A DNA stretch of 64,000 bases from DLAJ01 sp023663615 (GCA_023663615.1 JAMPHA010000003.1:1-64000); one strand, 5' to 3'. Numbered from the stretch's first letter, positions 49,129 through 58,900 are shown. Numbers and translations: made by a program. Notes: a model not told the origin generated them from the letters alone.

Positions 49129-50675
49129 TGAAATTCCAATCACTGATCTATCGGGAGTTCCGGGTATCAAGAAAAAGCATCCTGTTGCAGGGGATGCTTC
49201 TGCTCATATGGCTGGCAGGTGCATGGGGATTATTGGTCTCCATCGGCGCAAACGATCTTGGCGCCGATGAACAATATATGGTGTCCCACACGATCATGAT
49301 TGTCACGGCGCTTATTGCAGCCATGTCGCTGCTTGTGGACGAGAGCTTCAAGTCAGACGTCCATTCCGGATGGCTGAGTTACTCCTACACGCTCCCCATC
49401 ACACCGTTTGAACGCGCGGCGGCGAAATTTGCCCTCAGGCTGTCCGTCATTCTTTCGTTCACGCTGATAAGCCTTGGCAACGCTGCAGCAATATGCGCCT
49501 ATATCCATGAGCCGTTTAACGCGAACTACGTCGTCTGGCACCTTGTGATTCTCACGGCGGTGTTCGGGCTCTCGCTGCCGAACGATCTCTTTCTGCTTCG
49601 GGCAAGAAACAACGCGGAGCTGAAAAAAATGCAGAATGTCTCCGGTATGGCAATGGCAGGATTGATGGCCGCCGCTGTCGTCATCATTCTCAAGGCAAAC
49701 GGGATCGGCTTACAGGATCTCGCCGCCGATGATCTTTCTATCCAATTTCCCGTTTTTACGGCAGGGGCGTTTTTATGGGCGGTGCCGCTGCTGCTCGCAG
49801 TAATGGCGGCGAGTTTTTTTGCAGTGTATCACAATCTCAGTTTTGCGTATCAAGGCGCAGAAAATCCTGAAAGTAAAACAGAACCTCCTCAAGCCGTTTC
49901 GATCGCGCAATCGGGTGTGAGCGGGCTATGGTATAAGGAACTCAGACAGAATCGGCTTGTGCTTGTCTTAACAGCGCTCACGCCGATCGTCCTGACCGCG
50001 TTCCCGTTCTGCTTTACGGCGATAGGCGCGCTCGCAGGCAGTGTCGGCGTTGACGAGATTTTTGAAACGGCGGCGGACCCTCTCGTGCGTATGCTGATGT
50101 TTGTGACCGGATTCTTTATCGTATGCGGTCTGATGAGCGAGGCCTTTCACGGCGACGACAAAAAGCTGTGGGCGTATTTCATCGTTTCTACGCCGCAGGG
50201 CACAAAGGGATACCTCTATCGTAAATACGGGATCGTCCTGATGATAAACCTGATCTACATGGTGTCGGGAATCTTTGCGGACGAACTGCTTGCAACCGTG
50301 AATTACTTTGTGACGGGAAAAGAACTGACAATGAGCATATCGTCGTTTTATCTGGCCGGCGTGTTCCTGTCGATGTTCGTGATCGCACTGGACATTCCGT
50401 TTACGGTCCGGTACGGTTTGAAAAAGGGCGGCATGGTGAAGATGATCTCTCTGCTGTCAGTCTGCGCAGCAGCGGTCGTCGCGTTCACTTTGCTGCCCGA
50501 TGATAAGAAGTTTGCGGCAGCGGAGTTGATCGTCTCGTTTTTCGACGGAAATACATACGATCTGCTCATGCTGATCCTCAGCCTTTTTCCCTATCTTGCT
50601 TTTGCGGCGTTTTTGCTTTCCTACAAAATATCCTGCGGGATGTTTATGAAAGGAGTCAACGATTATGATAAATAA
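49128..50675 (+). CDS. ABC-2 type membrane subunit
   Basis: About 515 residues with roughly 10-12 membrane helices, the permease of the operon. The first helix LLQGMLLLIWLAGAWGLLVS and the SYSYTLPITPFERAAAKF segment (a cytoplasmic coupling motif of ABC-2 permeases) are evident, as is the repeat of the pattern in the second half (TPQGTKGYLYRKYGIVL). ATG 49128 overlaps the ATPase stop codon; a GTG three codons earlier is an alternative. The family is the large ABC-2 type seen with YtrA/YtrB pairs. Confidence 0.85.
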   Translation: MKFQSLIYREFRVSRKSILLQGMLLLIWLAGAWGLLVSIGANDLGADEQYMVSHTIMIVTALIAAMSLLVDESFKSDVHSGWLSYSYTLPITPFERAAAKFALRLSVILSFTLISLGNAAAICAYIHEPFNANYVVWHLVILTAVFGLSLPNDLFLLRARNNAELKKMQNVSGMAMAGLMAAAVVIILKANGIGLQDLAADDLSIQFPVFTAGAFLWAVPLLLAVMAASFFAVYHNLSFAYQGAENPESKTEPPQAVSIAQSGVSGLWYKELRQNRLVLVLTALTPIVLTAFPFCFTAIGALAGSVGVDEIFETAADPLVRMLMFVTGFFIVCGLMSEAFHGDDKKLWAYFIVSTPQGTKGYLYRKYGIVLMINLIYMVSGIFADELLATVNYFVTGKELTMSISSFYLAGVFLSMFVIALDIPFTVRYGLKKGGMVKMISLLSVCAAAVVAFTLLPDDKKFAAAELIVSFFDGNTYDLLMLILSLFPYLAFAAFLLSYKISCGMFMKGVNDYDK

Positions 50676-51534
50676 GAAGCTGGAAGTTAAAAGGCTTATG
50701 ATATTCCTGTTTTTTGCCTTTGGAATCTCATGGATCCCCGCAATCCTGTTTAATCACCTATTCGGCTATCACGAATGGTTTGAAACAAACAAAATGCCCG
50801 TGCTTTTCTGGATCGTCGGCTACGGGCCCGCGCTTGCCAATCTCATCACCCGGAAACTCACGCATGAGGGCTGGCATGACAGTATGCTTCACCTGAATCT
50901 GAAGGGAAATCTCAAATATTACATCTTGGCGGTAGTCACTGTGAGCGTGCTGGCGGTCCCGCAGGGCATATTAGCGACGCTTACGATCGGCGGCGGAGAC
51001 TGGTCGCAGCTCGGAAAGGACTTTAGCTTTGCCGGGGCTTTGTCCGCCATTCTTACCACACTTGCAACAGCCCCGCTCATGGCGTTTAACACCTTTGGAG
51101 AAGAATTTGGCTGGCGCGGCTACATGAATCAAAAGCTGGAACTTCTGCTCGGCACGACGGGAACGGTCATCGTCGGCGGCGTCCTGTGGGGATTGTGGCA
51201 CGCGCCGCTCACCGTGGAGGGGCACAATTTCGGCACGGATTACCCAGGGTATCCGTACCTTGGCATTCTCTGTATGTGCGTTTTCTGCATAGGTACGGGA
51301 ATCTTCCTGATGTGGCTCACGAAAAGAACCAATTCGATCTATCCCGCCGCGATCTTTCACGCCATGAATAATTTCGGCGGCACCGTTACGAGCGGCTTAT
51401 TTATGAGCGGCATCCCCGATGATTTTTCCCCAACGATCCCGCAGCAGCTGATTCTTGAAATTCCATTTTACATCGCGGCGCTGATCGTCTTTGCAATCAT
51501 GCTCCGCAGCGGAAAAGCCCGGAACAATGGATGA
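50665..51534 (+). CDS. CPBP family intramembrane metalloprotease
   Basis: A 289-residue membrane protein with about eight helices and the CPBP/Abi motifs: EEFGWRGY (catalytic Glu pair and Arg), LWHAP with histidine, and a C-terminal FHAMNNFGG with the third metal ligand. Members act as CAAX-type proteases, self-immunity proteins for bacteriocins, or partners of signalling proteins. It starts 11 bases inside the permease gene after GAAAGGAGTCAACGATT, so it belongs to the same operon. A role in immunity or in processing of the exporter's cargo is plausible from context only. Confidence 0.88.
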   Translation: MINKKLEVKRLMIFLFFAFGISWIPAILFNHLFGYHEWFETNKMPVLFWIVGYGPALANLITRKLTHEGWHDSMLHLNLKGNLKYYILAVVTVSVLAVPQGILATLTIGGGDWSQLGKDFSFAGALSAILTTLATAPLMAFNTFGEEFGWRGYMNQKLELLLGTTGTVIVGGVLWGLWHAPLTVEGHNFGTDYPGYPYLGILCMCVFCIGTGIFLMWLTKRTNSIYPAAIFHAMNNFGGTVTSGLFMSGIPDDFSPTIPQQLILEIPFYIAALIVFAIMLRSGKARNNG

Positions 51535-51608
51535 AACGGCGGTCACATCCGCATAAGAATGAAGTAATCGCCTGCAGGGCAGGTATTCTACGAAATGACC
51601 GCAAGATT

Positions 51609-51971
51609 TTATCTTGTATAAGCCGCATCATTCCTGGCCAAAAGGTATAAGCAATATTGATTCATGCTGATTCCTTCCCTCTTAGAATGCTCTGCAAGCG
51701 CACGATGCAGGCTTTTGGGTATCCTAAGCTTAAACTGCCCGGAATAATCCTCAATGTCCCCCGGCTCATGTACCTCTGTTCCATCTTCCAGCGCCGCCGT
51801 GATCCATTGTTTTTTTGCATCCTGCGCATTGGAAACCGCTGACTCCAATGTATCTCCACATGTAATGCATCCCGGCAGTTCAGGAAAAGAAACCACATAT
51901 CCGCCTTCATCCTGATCTTCCACGATTTCCATCCGATATGACATTTTCATATATTCATCAAGCGTTTTCAT
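51609..51971 (-). CDS. hicB: HicB antitoxin
   Basis: About 120 residues. The N-terminal HicB domain reads YRMEIVEDQDEGGYVVSFPELPGCITCGDTLESAVSNAQDA, a partially degraded RNase H-like fold, and the C-terminus is a ribbon-helix-helix (FKLRIPKSLHRALAEHSKREGISMNQYCLYLLA) that binds DNA. It neutralises the HicA RNase and represses the operon. Start ATG 51971 overlaps the end of hicA by 14 bases; the order is toxin then antitoxin, as usual for hicAB. Confidence 0.93.
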   Translation of the reverse strand: MKTLDEYMKMSYRMEIVEDQDEGGYVVSFPELPGCITCGDTLESAVSNAQDAKKQWITAALEDGTEVHEPGDIEDYSGQFKLRIPKSLHRALAEHSKREGISMNQYCLYLLARNDAAYTR

Positions 51972-52212
51972 CGTACCCCGCCTCACTCTCTACAATTCGT
52001 TTCACCATTTCCACATATACCTTTTTAATTGGTTCATGCTTTGGTATCGTGACTGGCTGACATCCCTGTTTACGAAACGTATAATGGCTGCCTCCACCCT
52101 TGGGTGCATACAGTTTATAACCATAACTTTCTAATACCTTTCTCAATTCTTCAAAACGTATATCTTTAGAAAGCGAACATATTCTTGCTAAGAGTTTCTC
52201 CCATTTTGCCAT
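51958..52212 (-). CDS. hicA: HicA toxin (mRNA interferase)
   Basis: An 84-residue RNA-cleaving toxin of the double-stranded-RNA-binding fold. The signature GGGSHYTFRK contains the catalytic histidine, and VTIPKHEPIKKVYVEMVKRIVE is the conserved end. ATG 52212 follows AAAGGAATGATA. A consensus promoter lies just upstream. Unlike the other toxin-antitoxin loci in this window it looks complete. Confidence 0.92.
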   Translation of the reverse strand: MAKWEKLLARICSLSKDIRFEELRKVLESYGYKLYAPKGGGSHYTFRKQGCQPVTIPKHEPIKKVYVEMVKRIVESEAGYDENA

Positions 52213-52232
52213 TATCATTCCTTTCACCACTT

Positions 52233-52261
52233 ATTATATGTGGTGTCATATACGGTGTCAA
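52233..52261 (-). promoter_or_regulatory. Consensus promoter of hicAB
   Basis: Minus strand: perfect TTGACA (52256-52261), a 17-base spacer and perfect TATAAT (52233-52238). TGACACC occurs twice, 12 bases apart, across the -35 and spacer, and is a likely HicB-binding repeat. Confidence 0.8.
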
Positions 52262-52316
52262 TATCTGCATTCCAAATCTGTGAAATAACGTATTTTTCCA
52301 CCTTCACCGGCTTATG

Positions 52317-52889
52317 TTACCGCGATTTCTTATTCAACAGATACCCGCTCGCGGCGCCGAGGATACCGCCGACAATATGCCCCATATGCGAGATATTGTC
52401 TTTGACGGCAATGCCTTCATACACCTGCTGCCCGATGAAGATCACCGCAACCAGAATAAACGTCAGCGGAATCTCGCCCTCCTCAAATCCGGTAAAAGAA
52501 GCAAGCAGAATGAACGCGAACACAACGCCGCTCGCCCCCAGCAGACCAATATGGGGAAAGAAAATATAATTGATCAGCGCGGGAACAAACGCCGTGATCA
52601 CGATGACCTCCAGCAGTTCCTTCGATCCGTGCTTTTCCTCCAGCATCGGTCCGAGCAGCAGCAGATACGACGCGTTCCCGATAAAATGCGTCCACCCCGC
52701 ATGTCCGAAAATATGCGTAAAGAACCGCAGATACGTGAGCGGATTTGCCAGCGACGAATGATAGGTCATGAATAACAGCCGCGTACTCCCTCCCGATGTG
52801 ATAATGCCGAGCAGCGTCGCAATAAAACAGACCGCCACAAATCCCAGCGTGACCGGCGCGTTAAATGTGATCTTAAATTTTTTCTTCAT
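52317..52889 (-). CDS. Rhomboid family intramembrane serine protease
   Basis: A 190-residue protein with six membrane helices. Catalytic serine is in GLLGASGVVFAF and the histidine in NISHMGHIVGGILGAASGYLL; the early TYLRFFTHIFGHAGWTHFIGNASYLLLLGPMLE segment has the HxxxN motif of the oxyanion site. It has no extra cytoplasmic domain, and the closest class is the minimal bacterial rhomboid. The substrate is unknown. ATG 52889 (MKKKFK) is preferred to an upstream in-frame start because AAAGGAAACGC precedes it. It stands alone. Confidence 0.9.
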   Translation of the reverse strand: MKKKFKITFNAPVTLGFVAVCFIATLLGIITSGGSTRLLFMTYHSSLANPLTYLRFFTHIFGHAGWTHFIGNASYLLLLGPMLEEKHGSKELLEVIVITAFVPALINYIFFPHIGLLGASGVVFAFILLASFTGFEEGEIPLTFILVAVIFIGQQVYEGIAVKDNISHMGHIVGGILGAASGYLLNKKSR

Positions 52890-52973
52890 CGATGCGTTTC
52901 CTTTCTTTTGCATATCCTGTTTTACATCTCCGCATCCCGGATTTGAACATAGATTTTTTCACACTTCTATGCA

Positions 52974-53812
52974 TCAGGACCTTTCCAGAATTTTCAAAAC
53001 AGATACCAGATTCATTTCTCCATATCGTCTTTTCATATCCGCCTCTATGTTATCAAAAAAATAATATGGCGTAACGATAATGGGAATCTCTGCGTACTCC
53101 TCTCCCCGAAACTCATCATATCGAACGACCGGCGTTCCTTCATAAGACCCTTCTTTCGGATCTTTATCAACAAAAAATAAGATTTCGCATTTCTTTCTTA
53201 TTTTCTGATATAAAATTTTTCCGATCAGACTCATTCCATATATGATTGCTTTTGGCGGCAGTCTGTCTTCTTTTATATCTGTTTTGTCCAGTCGCAGTAA
53301 TAAATTATATTTTTCTACGATTTTCTGCAAATTCTGATTCTCCGACTGCAAATCAAAAAACAAATTCTGTTGCCGTTTATTCTCGTCAAAATGATGAATG
53401 CAATATTCCTGCAGCTTTGGGTCCAGATCAAACAAGCTCCTGATCCCTTCCCTCGATCTATCATGCGCTTTCCCCTTATAAAAGGGATGGGAAAAGCTGC
53501 AATCGCCGACTCCGATCACCACATAAATGATCTCATTTTCTTTATTATATTTTTTTATGAGGTTGTCTTTATCTCATGCACATACAAAAAATGATTTTTT
53601 ATATCCTGGAACTCTTGTCCGTTTTCTTCCAACACTAAATTTCTTTTATCTAAAAATCCTTCAAATTCTGTTTCTATGCAATGCAGCACAGCTTCAAAAT
53701 CATAATTGAAATACCAGTCAAACGGTCCGGAAAAATTTCTGACTCCCAATTTTGACATCGATGACGCCACTCCGCACCATCCTCCGAGTGAAATGAAATT
53801 CTCAAATAGCAT
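52974..53812 (-). pseudogene. DUF1796-like putative peptidase gene, frameshifted
   Basis: The 5' frame (53555-53812) encodes FISLGGWCGVASSMSKLGVRNFSGPFDWYFNYDFEAVLHCIETEFEGFL, the N-terminus of DUF1796-type putative cysteine peptidases, and ends at YVHEIKTTS. Read in another frame from the same point, DNLIKKYNKENEIIYVVIGVGD joins the 3' frame (52974-53522). The 3' frame then holds a linker and a Rossmann-like tail (PKAIIYGMSLIGKILYQKI, ILFFVDKDP, IPIIVTPYYF). A single small insertion or deletion near 53560-53570 explains the break. AT-richer than its neighbours, so possibly acquired. Confidence 0.7.
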
Positions 53813-53830
53813 TCTCGTTTCCCTCCCTTT

Positions 53831-55600
53831 CTACGACGCCGCAAACTGACTGTTATACAGCTCGGCATAAAAACCGCCTTTTCTTAAAAGCTCCTCATGA
53901 TCTCCCTGCTCGATGATGGAACCGTCCCGCATCACCAGAATCACGTCCGCCTCCCGGATCGTTGACAGGCGATGCGCGACAATAAAGCTGGTGCGCCCCT
54001 TCATCATCGTGGCAAACGCATTCTGGATCTTGATCTCCGTGCGCGTATCAATGGAGGAGGTCGCCTCATCCAGAATCAGCATCGGCGGCAGACAGAGCAT
54101 GACGCGCGCAATGCACAAAAGCTGTTTCTGACCCTGCGACAGATTTCCTCCGTCCTCGGTAATGACCGTGTCGTATCCGTTTGGCAGTCGTTTAATAAAT
54201 CCGTGCGCATGGGAGAGCTTCGCGGCCGCAACGATCTCCTCCTCCGCCGCGTCCGGTTTTCCCATCGCAATATTTTCACGGATCGTTCCCGTTTTCAGCC
54301 AAGTCTCCTGCAATACCATTCCGTAAGAGGTGCGCAGACTGCCGCGCGTGATCTCCCGAATATCCGTCCCCGACACGAGAATCTTCCCGCTGTCCACGTC
54401 ATAAAAACGCATGAGCAGATTGATGATCGTTGTTTTCCCGCACCCTGTCGGTCCGACAATCGCCACGCGCTGTCCTTTTTTTACATACAGATTAAAGTCC
54501 TCGATCAGCTTTTTCTGCGGAACATAAGAAAAAGAAACATGTTCAAGCGCCACCGTGCCGTCCGGCTCGCGCAGCGTGACCGCCGTCTGCGGCTCCGGTA
54601 TCTGCGGCTCCTCATCGATCAGCTCAAACACCCGTCCGGCGCAGGCGATCGCATTCTGCAGCTCCGTAATCACGCCCGAAATCTCGTTGAACGGCTTCGT
54701 ATACTGATTCGCATAACTTAAAAAGCTGGAGAGATTCCCTACCGTAAAGCCAAGCGGATTCTTCACGACGGCAAGCGCGCCGGTCAGTCCGACCGCAGTA
54801 TATACAAGGGAGTTGACAAACCGCGTGGACGGGTTGGTGATGGAGGAAAAAAAGATCGCCCGCAGCGAGCATTTCCTCAATCGCTCGTTGATCTCGTCAA
54901 AACGCTCCATCGACTCGTCCTCATGGCAGAACGCCTGCACGACTTTCTGATTTCCGATCATCTCGTCAATGAGCGCCGTCTGTTCGCCGCGTGTCTCGGA
55001 CTGCACCCGGAACATGGCATAGGTTTTTCTGGCAATAAAGCTTGCCACAAATAAGGAAACCGGTGTGATACAGACAACGACAAGCGCGATCTTCCAATTG
55101 ATCGACAGCATAAATACCAACGTTCCCACGATCGTTAAAACGCCGGTAAAAAGCTGTGTAAATCCCATGAGCAGGCCGTCGGAAAACTGATCGACATCCG
55201 CGATGACGCGGCTCACCACATCCCCGTAAGAATGCCCGTCGATATATTTTAACGGCAGCACCTCGATCTTGCGGACCGCCTCGCTCCGAATATCGCGCAC
55301 CACCCGATAAGTCATGCGGTTATTGCATACGTTCATCAGCCATTGCGAGAGCGCCGTCACCAGCACGCAGATCACAATTGTTATCAATATTTTCATCAGC
55401 CCGTCGAAATCGACCAGCCCCTGATCCACAATCCGGTCGATCGCATCGCCCGTCAGGATCGGCACATAGAGCGTCAGGATCACGGTAACTGCCGCAAGCA
55501 GAATGGATAAAAAAAGAAGGACCCAGCTCCGCTTCATATAATGTAATACCCGCTTTACGATCGCGGTCTGCCCGCCGCGCGCCTTTGTCTGCTCTGCCAT
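53831..55600 (-). CDS. ABC exporter half-transporter with canonical ATPase site
   Basis: A 589-residue fusion of a six-helix membrane domain and an ATPase. Walker A is GPTGCGKTT, signature LSQGQKQLL, Walker B MLILDEATSSID with catalytic Glu, and switch histidine VAHRLSTI. Together with the next gene upstream it matches heterodimeric type IV exporters (BmrCD/LmrCD-like) that pump drugs or lipids. ATG 55600 follows GAAGAGGAAGA, 73 bp after the partner gene. The pair lies on the minus strand with no adjacent regulator. Confidence 0.94.
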   Translation of the reverse strand: MAEQTKARGGQTAIVKRVLHYMKRSWVLLFLSILLAAVTVILTLYVPILTGDAIDRIVDQGLVDFDGLMKILITIVICVLVTALSQWLMNVCNNRMTYRVVRDIRSEAVRKIEVLPLKYIDGHSYGDVVSRVIADVDQFSDGLLMGFTQLFTGVLTIVGTLVFMLSINWKIALVVVCITPVSLFVASFIARKTYAMFRVQSETRGEQTALIDEMIGNQKVVQAFCHEDESMERFDEINERLRKCSLRAIFFSSITNPSTRFVNSLVYTAVGLTGALAVVKNPLGFTVGNLSSFLSYANQYTKPFNEISGVITELQNAIACAGRVFELIDEEPQIPEPQTAVTLREPDGTVALEHVSFSYVPQKKLIEDFNLYVKKGQRVAIVGPTGCGKTTIINLLMRFYDVDSGKILVSGTDIREITRGSLRTSYGMVLQETWLKTGTIRENIAMGKPDAAEEEIVAAAKLSHAHGFIKRLPNGYDTVITEDGGNLSQGQKQLLCIARVMLCLPPMLILDEATSSIDTRTEIKIQNAFATMMKGRTSFIVAHRLSTIREADVILVMRDGSIIEQGDHEELLRKGGFYAELYNSQFAAS

Positions 55601-55673
55601 TCTTCCTCTTCATTCCTTTCCTTCACCGTCTGCCCCACGCGGCACTGCTGCCGGCTGCCGCTTTTTTCACTTA

Positions 55674-57482
55674 CTACACCGCGCCAACGCTGCTGCCTTC
55701 CGCTGCTTCCTTCTTAAACTGGGACTCATAAATCTCCCGATAAACCTCGCACTCCGCAAGAAGCTGCTCATGCGTGCCAATACCCGCAAGCCTGCCGTCG
55801 TCCAAGACTAAGATGCAGTCCGCATGCATGATGGACGCCGTTCTCTGGGAAACGATCAATACGGTCGTATCTAAATCCATCCCTTTGATCGCGCTGCGCA
55901 GCTTTGCATCCGTCGCGTAATCCAAAGCGGACGCGCTGTCATCCAAAATCAAAATCTCCGGTTTCTTTACGAGCGCTCTTGCGATTGTTAGGCGCTGCCT
56001 CTGTCCGCCGGACAGATTCTTTCCGCCCTGTTCGATCTTCGCGTCAAGCTGTCCTTCTTTTTCCCGCACAAATTCCGCCGCCTGTGAGATCGTCAGCGCT
56101 TCCCACAGTTCCTCGTCCGAAGCGTCCTCTTTTCCCCATTTCAGATTATCGCGGATCGTTCCCTGAAATAAAACCGCCTTCTGCAATACCACGCCGACCT
56201 TTTCGCGAAGCGCGCGCACCGTGTATTCCCGCACGTCCTTTCCGTCCACGAGCACGCTTCCCTCACTCGCGTCATAAAAACGCGGGATCATATTCACAAC
56301 GGAGGACTTGCCTGAGCCTGTGCCGCCGATGATGCCGATTGTCTGCCCCCGCCCTGCCGTAAAGTCAATATCATGGAGCGCCGCCTCTCCGGCATTGTGG
56401 TAGCGCAGACTGACATGACGAAACTGCACTGCCGGAACGTCTGCCCGGCTCTCTGCATGCGCCTGATCCCCTGCACTTGTACGACTCTCCGCCTGACGCT
56501 CTGCTCCCGCCGGATCTTCCCCGCCGCCCTTATCCATGGACGGCTGCATGTCAAACACACTCTGGATCCGGTTTGCACAGGCGACAGCCTTCGTCACCGT
56601 AATAATCAGATTTGCCAGCTTGATCAGCTCCACCAGAATCTGCGACATATAATTGACAAGCGCCACAACATTTCCCTGTGTCAGATTACCGACATTCACC
56701 TGCAGCGCGCCAACGTAAATAAGCACCACCGTCGCAACATTGATGATGACATATGTGACCGGATTCATCAACGCGGAAATTCTTCCCACATAATTCTGCA
56801 TGGATGTCAGATGATCGTTGCTTTCGTCAAACCGCTGAATCTCGGACTCCTCTTTATGAAATGCGCGTATCACACGCGCACCCGTTAAATTCTCCCTCGT
56901 GATGCCGAGCACCTGATCTAAGCCCGCCTGCACTTTGCGGTACAGCGGAATGCTGATGACCATGATGCCGAACACGACCGCGCATAACAGCGGGATCGTG
57001 ACAACAAAAATGAGCGCCGCCTTCACATCGATCGTAAACGCCATCACCATCGCGCCGAGCACGATAAACGGCGAGCGCAGAAACAGGCGCAGCACCATGT
57101 TGACGCCGTTCTGCACTTGGTTCGCATCCGAGGTCATGCGCGTGATCATCGTGGATGCGCCCAGCGTATCCAGCTCCGTGAACGACAGACTTTGGATATG
57201 CCGGTACAAGCCGCTTTTCATGCCCGCAGCAAACCCGACCGCCGCTTTCGCCGCAAAATACTGCGCCGTCAGGGAACAGGTCAGCCCGATCAGCCCAAGC
57301 GCAACCAACAAAAGACAGCGCATATAAATAGAATGCCTGTCTCCGCGTGCGATCCCGACGTCGATGATGTCCGCCATCACCAACGGCACGAACAGTTCAA
57401 ACGTCGCCTCCAACATCTTAAACAGCGGCGCGAGAACCGTTTCTTTTTTATAATCCTTCAGATATACCAACAGCTTTTTCAC
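55674..57482 (-). CDS. ABC exporter half-transporter with degenerate ATPase site
   Basis: A 602-residue half-transporter, partner of the preceding protein. Walker A is GGTGSGKSS and the signature is LSGGQRQRL, but Walker B is ILILDDSASALD with Asp in place of the catalytic Glu, and the switch is VSQRTASI with Gln in place of His. This is the expected pattern of the non-hydrolysing site of a heterodimer. Between the membrane part and the ATPase an extra Gly/Ala/Glu/Ser/Arg-rich linker of about 40 residues (GGGEDPAGAERQAESRTSAGD) is inserted. Translation starts with GTG at 57482, after AAAGGAGAATCGTTCCGAC. Confidence 0.93.
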   Translation of the reverse strand: MKKLLVYLKDYKKETVLAPLFKMLEATFELFVPLVMADIIDVGIARGDRHSIYMRCLLLVALGLIGLTCSLTAQYFAAKAAVGFAAGMKSGLYRHIQSLSFTELDTLGASTMITRMTSDANQVQNGVNMVLRLFLRSPFIVLGAMVMAFTIDVKAALIFVVTIPLLCAVVFGIMVISIPLYRKVQAGLDQVLGITRENLTGARVIRAFHKEESEIQRFDESNDHLTSMQNYVGRISALMNPVTYVIINVATVVLIYVGALQVNVGNLTQGNVVALVNYMSQILVELIKLANLIITVTKAVACANRIQSVFDMQPSMDKGGGEDPAGAERQAESRTSAGDQAHAESRADVPAVQFRHVSLRYHNAGEAALHDIDFTAGRGQTIGIIGGTGSGKSSVVNMIPRFYDASEGSVLVDGKDVREYTVRALREKVGVVLQKAVLFQGTIRDNLKWGKEDASDEELWEALTISQAAEFVREKEGQLDAKIEQGGKNLSGGQRQRLTIARALVKKPEILILDDSASALDYATDAKLRSAIKGMDLDTTVLIVSQRTASIMHADCILVLDDGRLAGIGTHEQLLAECEVYREIYESQFKKEAAEGSSVGAV

Positions 57483-57553
57483 GTCGGAACGATTCTCCTT
57501 TAATCTGTCATTTCGCAGTTTCCGTCCTTTTATCCGGCAAAAAGCACACCCTA

Positions 57554-58900
57554 TTATATCCGCACCAAAAAACTATGCTGCGGCGCCGCTAAGAAAAAGA
57601 CCTCGCCGTCATGCAGAAGATATGGCTGATTCGGGCTTAAACGCGCGCCGTTGCCGAGAAATGTTCCGTAACTGGAACCCCGATCCATTAAATACAGCCC
57701 GCCGTTCACAATCCGCAGCTCACAGTGCACCTTACTCACACCCGGCGTATTCTCCGGGAAAAGAAGATGGCATTTCGCACGGCTTCGCCCCATGACCATA
57801 CATCCCGTAACGGTAAAGCTGTTGTTCGCAAAAATTCCCTGCGTACCGATGATCTTCGGCGCCCCGCGGACCGGCACCGCGCTCTGATATGCCTCCATAT
57901 GCCTGCGCGCCATGTACTGCTCCCGCTCTCTCGCGATCTGCGCCTCGCGCTTTTTATCGCGGCGGATCATATAGATCAGGAAAATCACTACGATCACAAA
58001 CACCACTGCAACCGCCGCTGCCAAAAGGATCACATACAGATCGGGACCGCTTTTCTTTCCCTTTTCGCCGTCCTCTGCCGACACAGCGACCGCCGGCTGC
58101 TCCTGCAGATCATATTCATACTGCGACGCACTGATCTTATCATAAGAAATATGCAGATTATCCAGCGCATCCATCACGTAATCCACATGTGTCACAAAAC
58201 CGATCCAGTTCCCGCCGTCGGAATCCGCCGCGATCGCCTCGTTAATGCCGATGACATATCCCTGCACCGTCACAGCCGGACCTCCTGAATTGCCGTGATT
58301 GATGTCCGCGTCGATCAAAAAATATTCCACGCCGTCGGAGACGACGCTGCTCTTTGTGATAATACCGGAAGTGATCATCTGATCCTCTACAAGGGAGGAA
58401 AAATCCCCGTCATAGTAAGTCTTGTCTGAATATTCATCCGCGATCCCCGGATAACCGAGCGTATATACCTGTGTCGTGACCTCAATATTCTCGCTCGCGA
58501 TCAGCGGCAGCGCCACCCGGCCCTCCACCTTTCTTTCCGTCCGCAGGATCGCAATATCCGTCATCGCATCCGCATAAAGCACCTCCACGTCATAATTGCC
58601 GTCGTCGATCGTATCCCCCGTCGCGATATAGACCGACTCATAGGTCTCATCCTCATCATCATTCGGATTCACGACATGATAACAGGTAACGAACAGATCC
58701 GTTTCCTTCCCCGCATCCCCGACGCCAAACGCGGAACCCATATAATAATATTCCCTGTCTTCATACATGACTCTGACAACGCCATTGCGCGCATCCAGAA
58801 CCTTTTGTGTCGCACGCCCCGATGCCGCAGCCTCCCTGCTGCCGCCAAAAAGCAGCACGCACGCCAGCCCTGCCGCCATCCATCTTCCCGCTTTTCTCAT
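57554..58900 (-). CDS. Trypsin-like protease, membrane helix and FHA domain
   Basis: A 448-residue protein with a signal peptide (to about 26), then an extracytoplasmic chymotrypsin-fold protease: His in FVTCYHVVN, Asp in MTDIAIL and Ser in HGNSGGPAV. A membrane helix (about 290-315, VILLAAAVAVVFVIVVIFLIYMI) is followed by a basic segment and a cytoplasmic FHA domain at the C-terminus (GRSRAKCHLLFPENTPGVSKVHCEL, RGSSYGTFLGNG) that would bind phosphothreonine. So an outside protease is coupled to an inside phosphoprotein reader. ATG 58900 follows GGGGAACGGAC. A Ser/Thr kinase partner is expected elsewhere. Confidence 0.9.
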   Translation of the reverse strand: MRKAGRWMAAGLACVLLFGGSREAAASGRATQKVLDARNGVVRVMYEDREYYYMGSAFGVGDAGKETDLFVTCYHVVNPNDDEDETYESVYIATGDTIDDGNYDVEVLYADAMTDIAILRTERKVEGRVALPLIASENIEVTTQVYTLGYPGIADEYSDKTYYDGDFSSLVEDQMITSGIITKSSVVSDGVEYFLIDADINHGNSGGPAVTVQGYVIGINEAIAADSDGGNWIGFVTHVDYVMDALDNLHISYDKISASQYEYDLQEQPAVAVSAEDGEKGKKSGPDLYVILLAAAVAVVFVIVVIFLIYMIRRDKKREAQIAREREQYMARRHMEAYQSAVPVRGAPKIIGTQGIFANNSFTVTGCMVMGRSRAKCHLLFPENTPGVSKVHCELRIVNGGLYLMDRGSSYGTFLGNGARLSPNQPYLLHDGEVFFLAAPQHSFLVRI

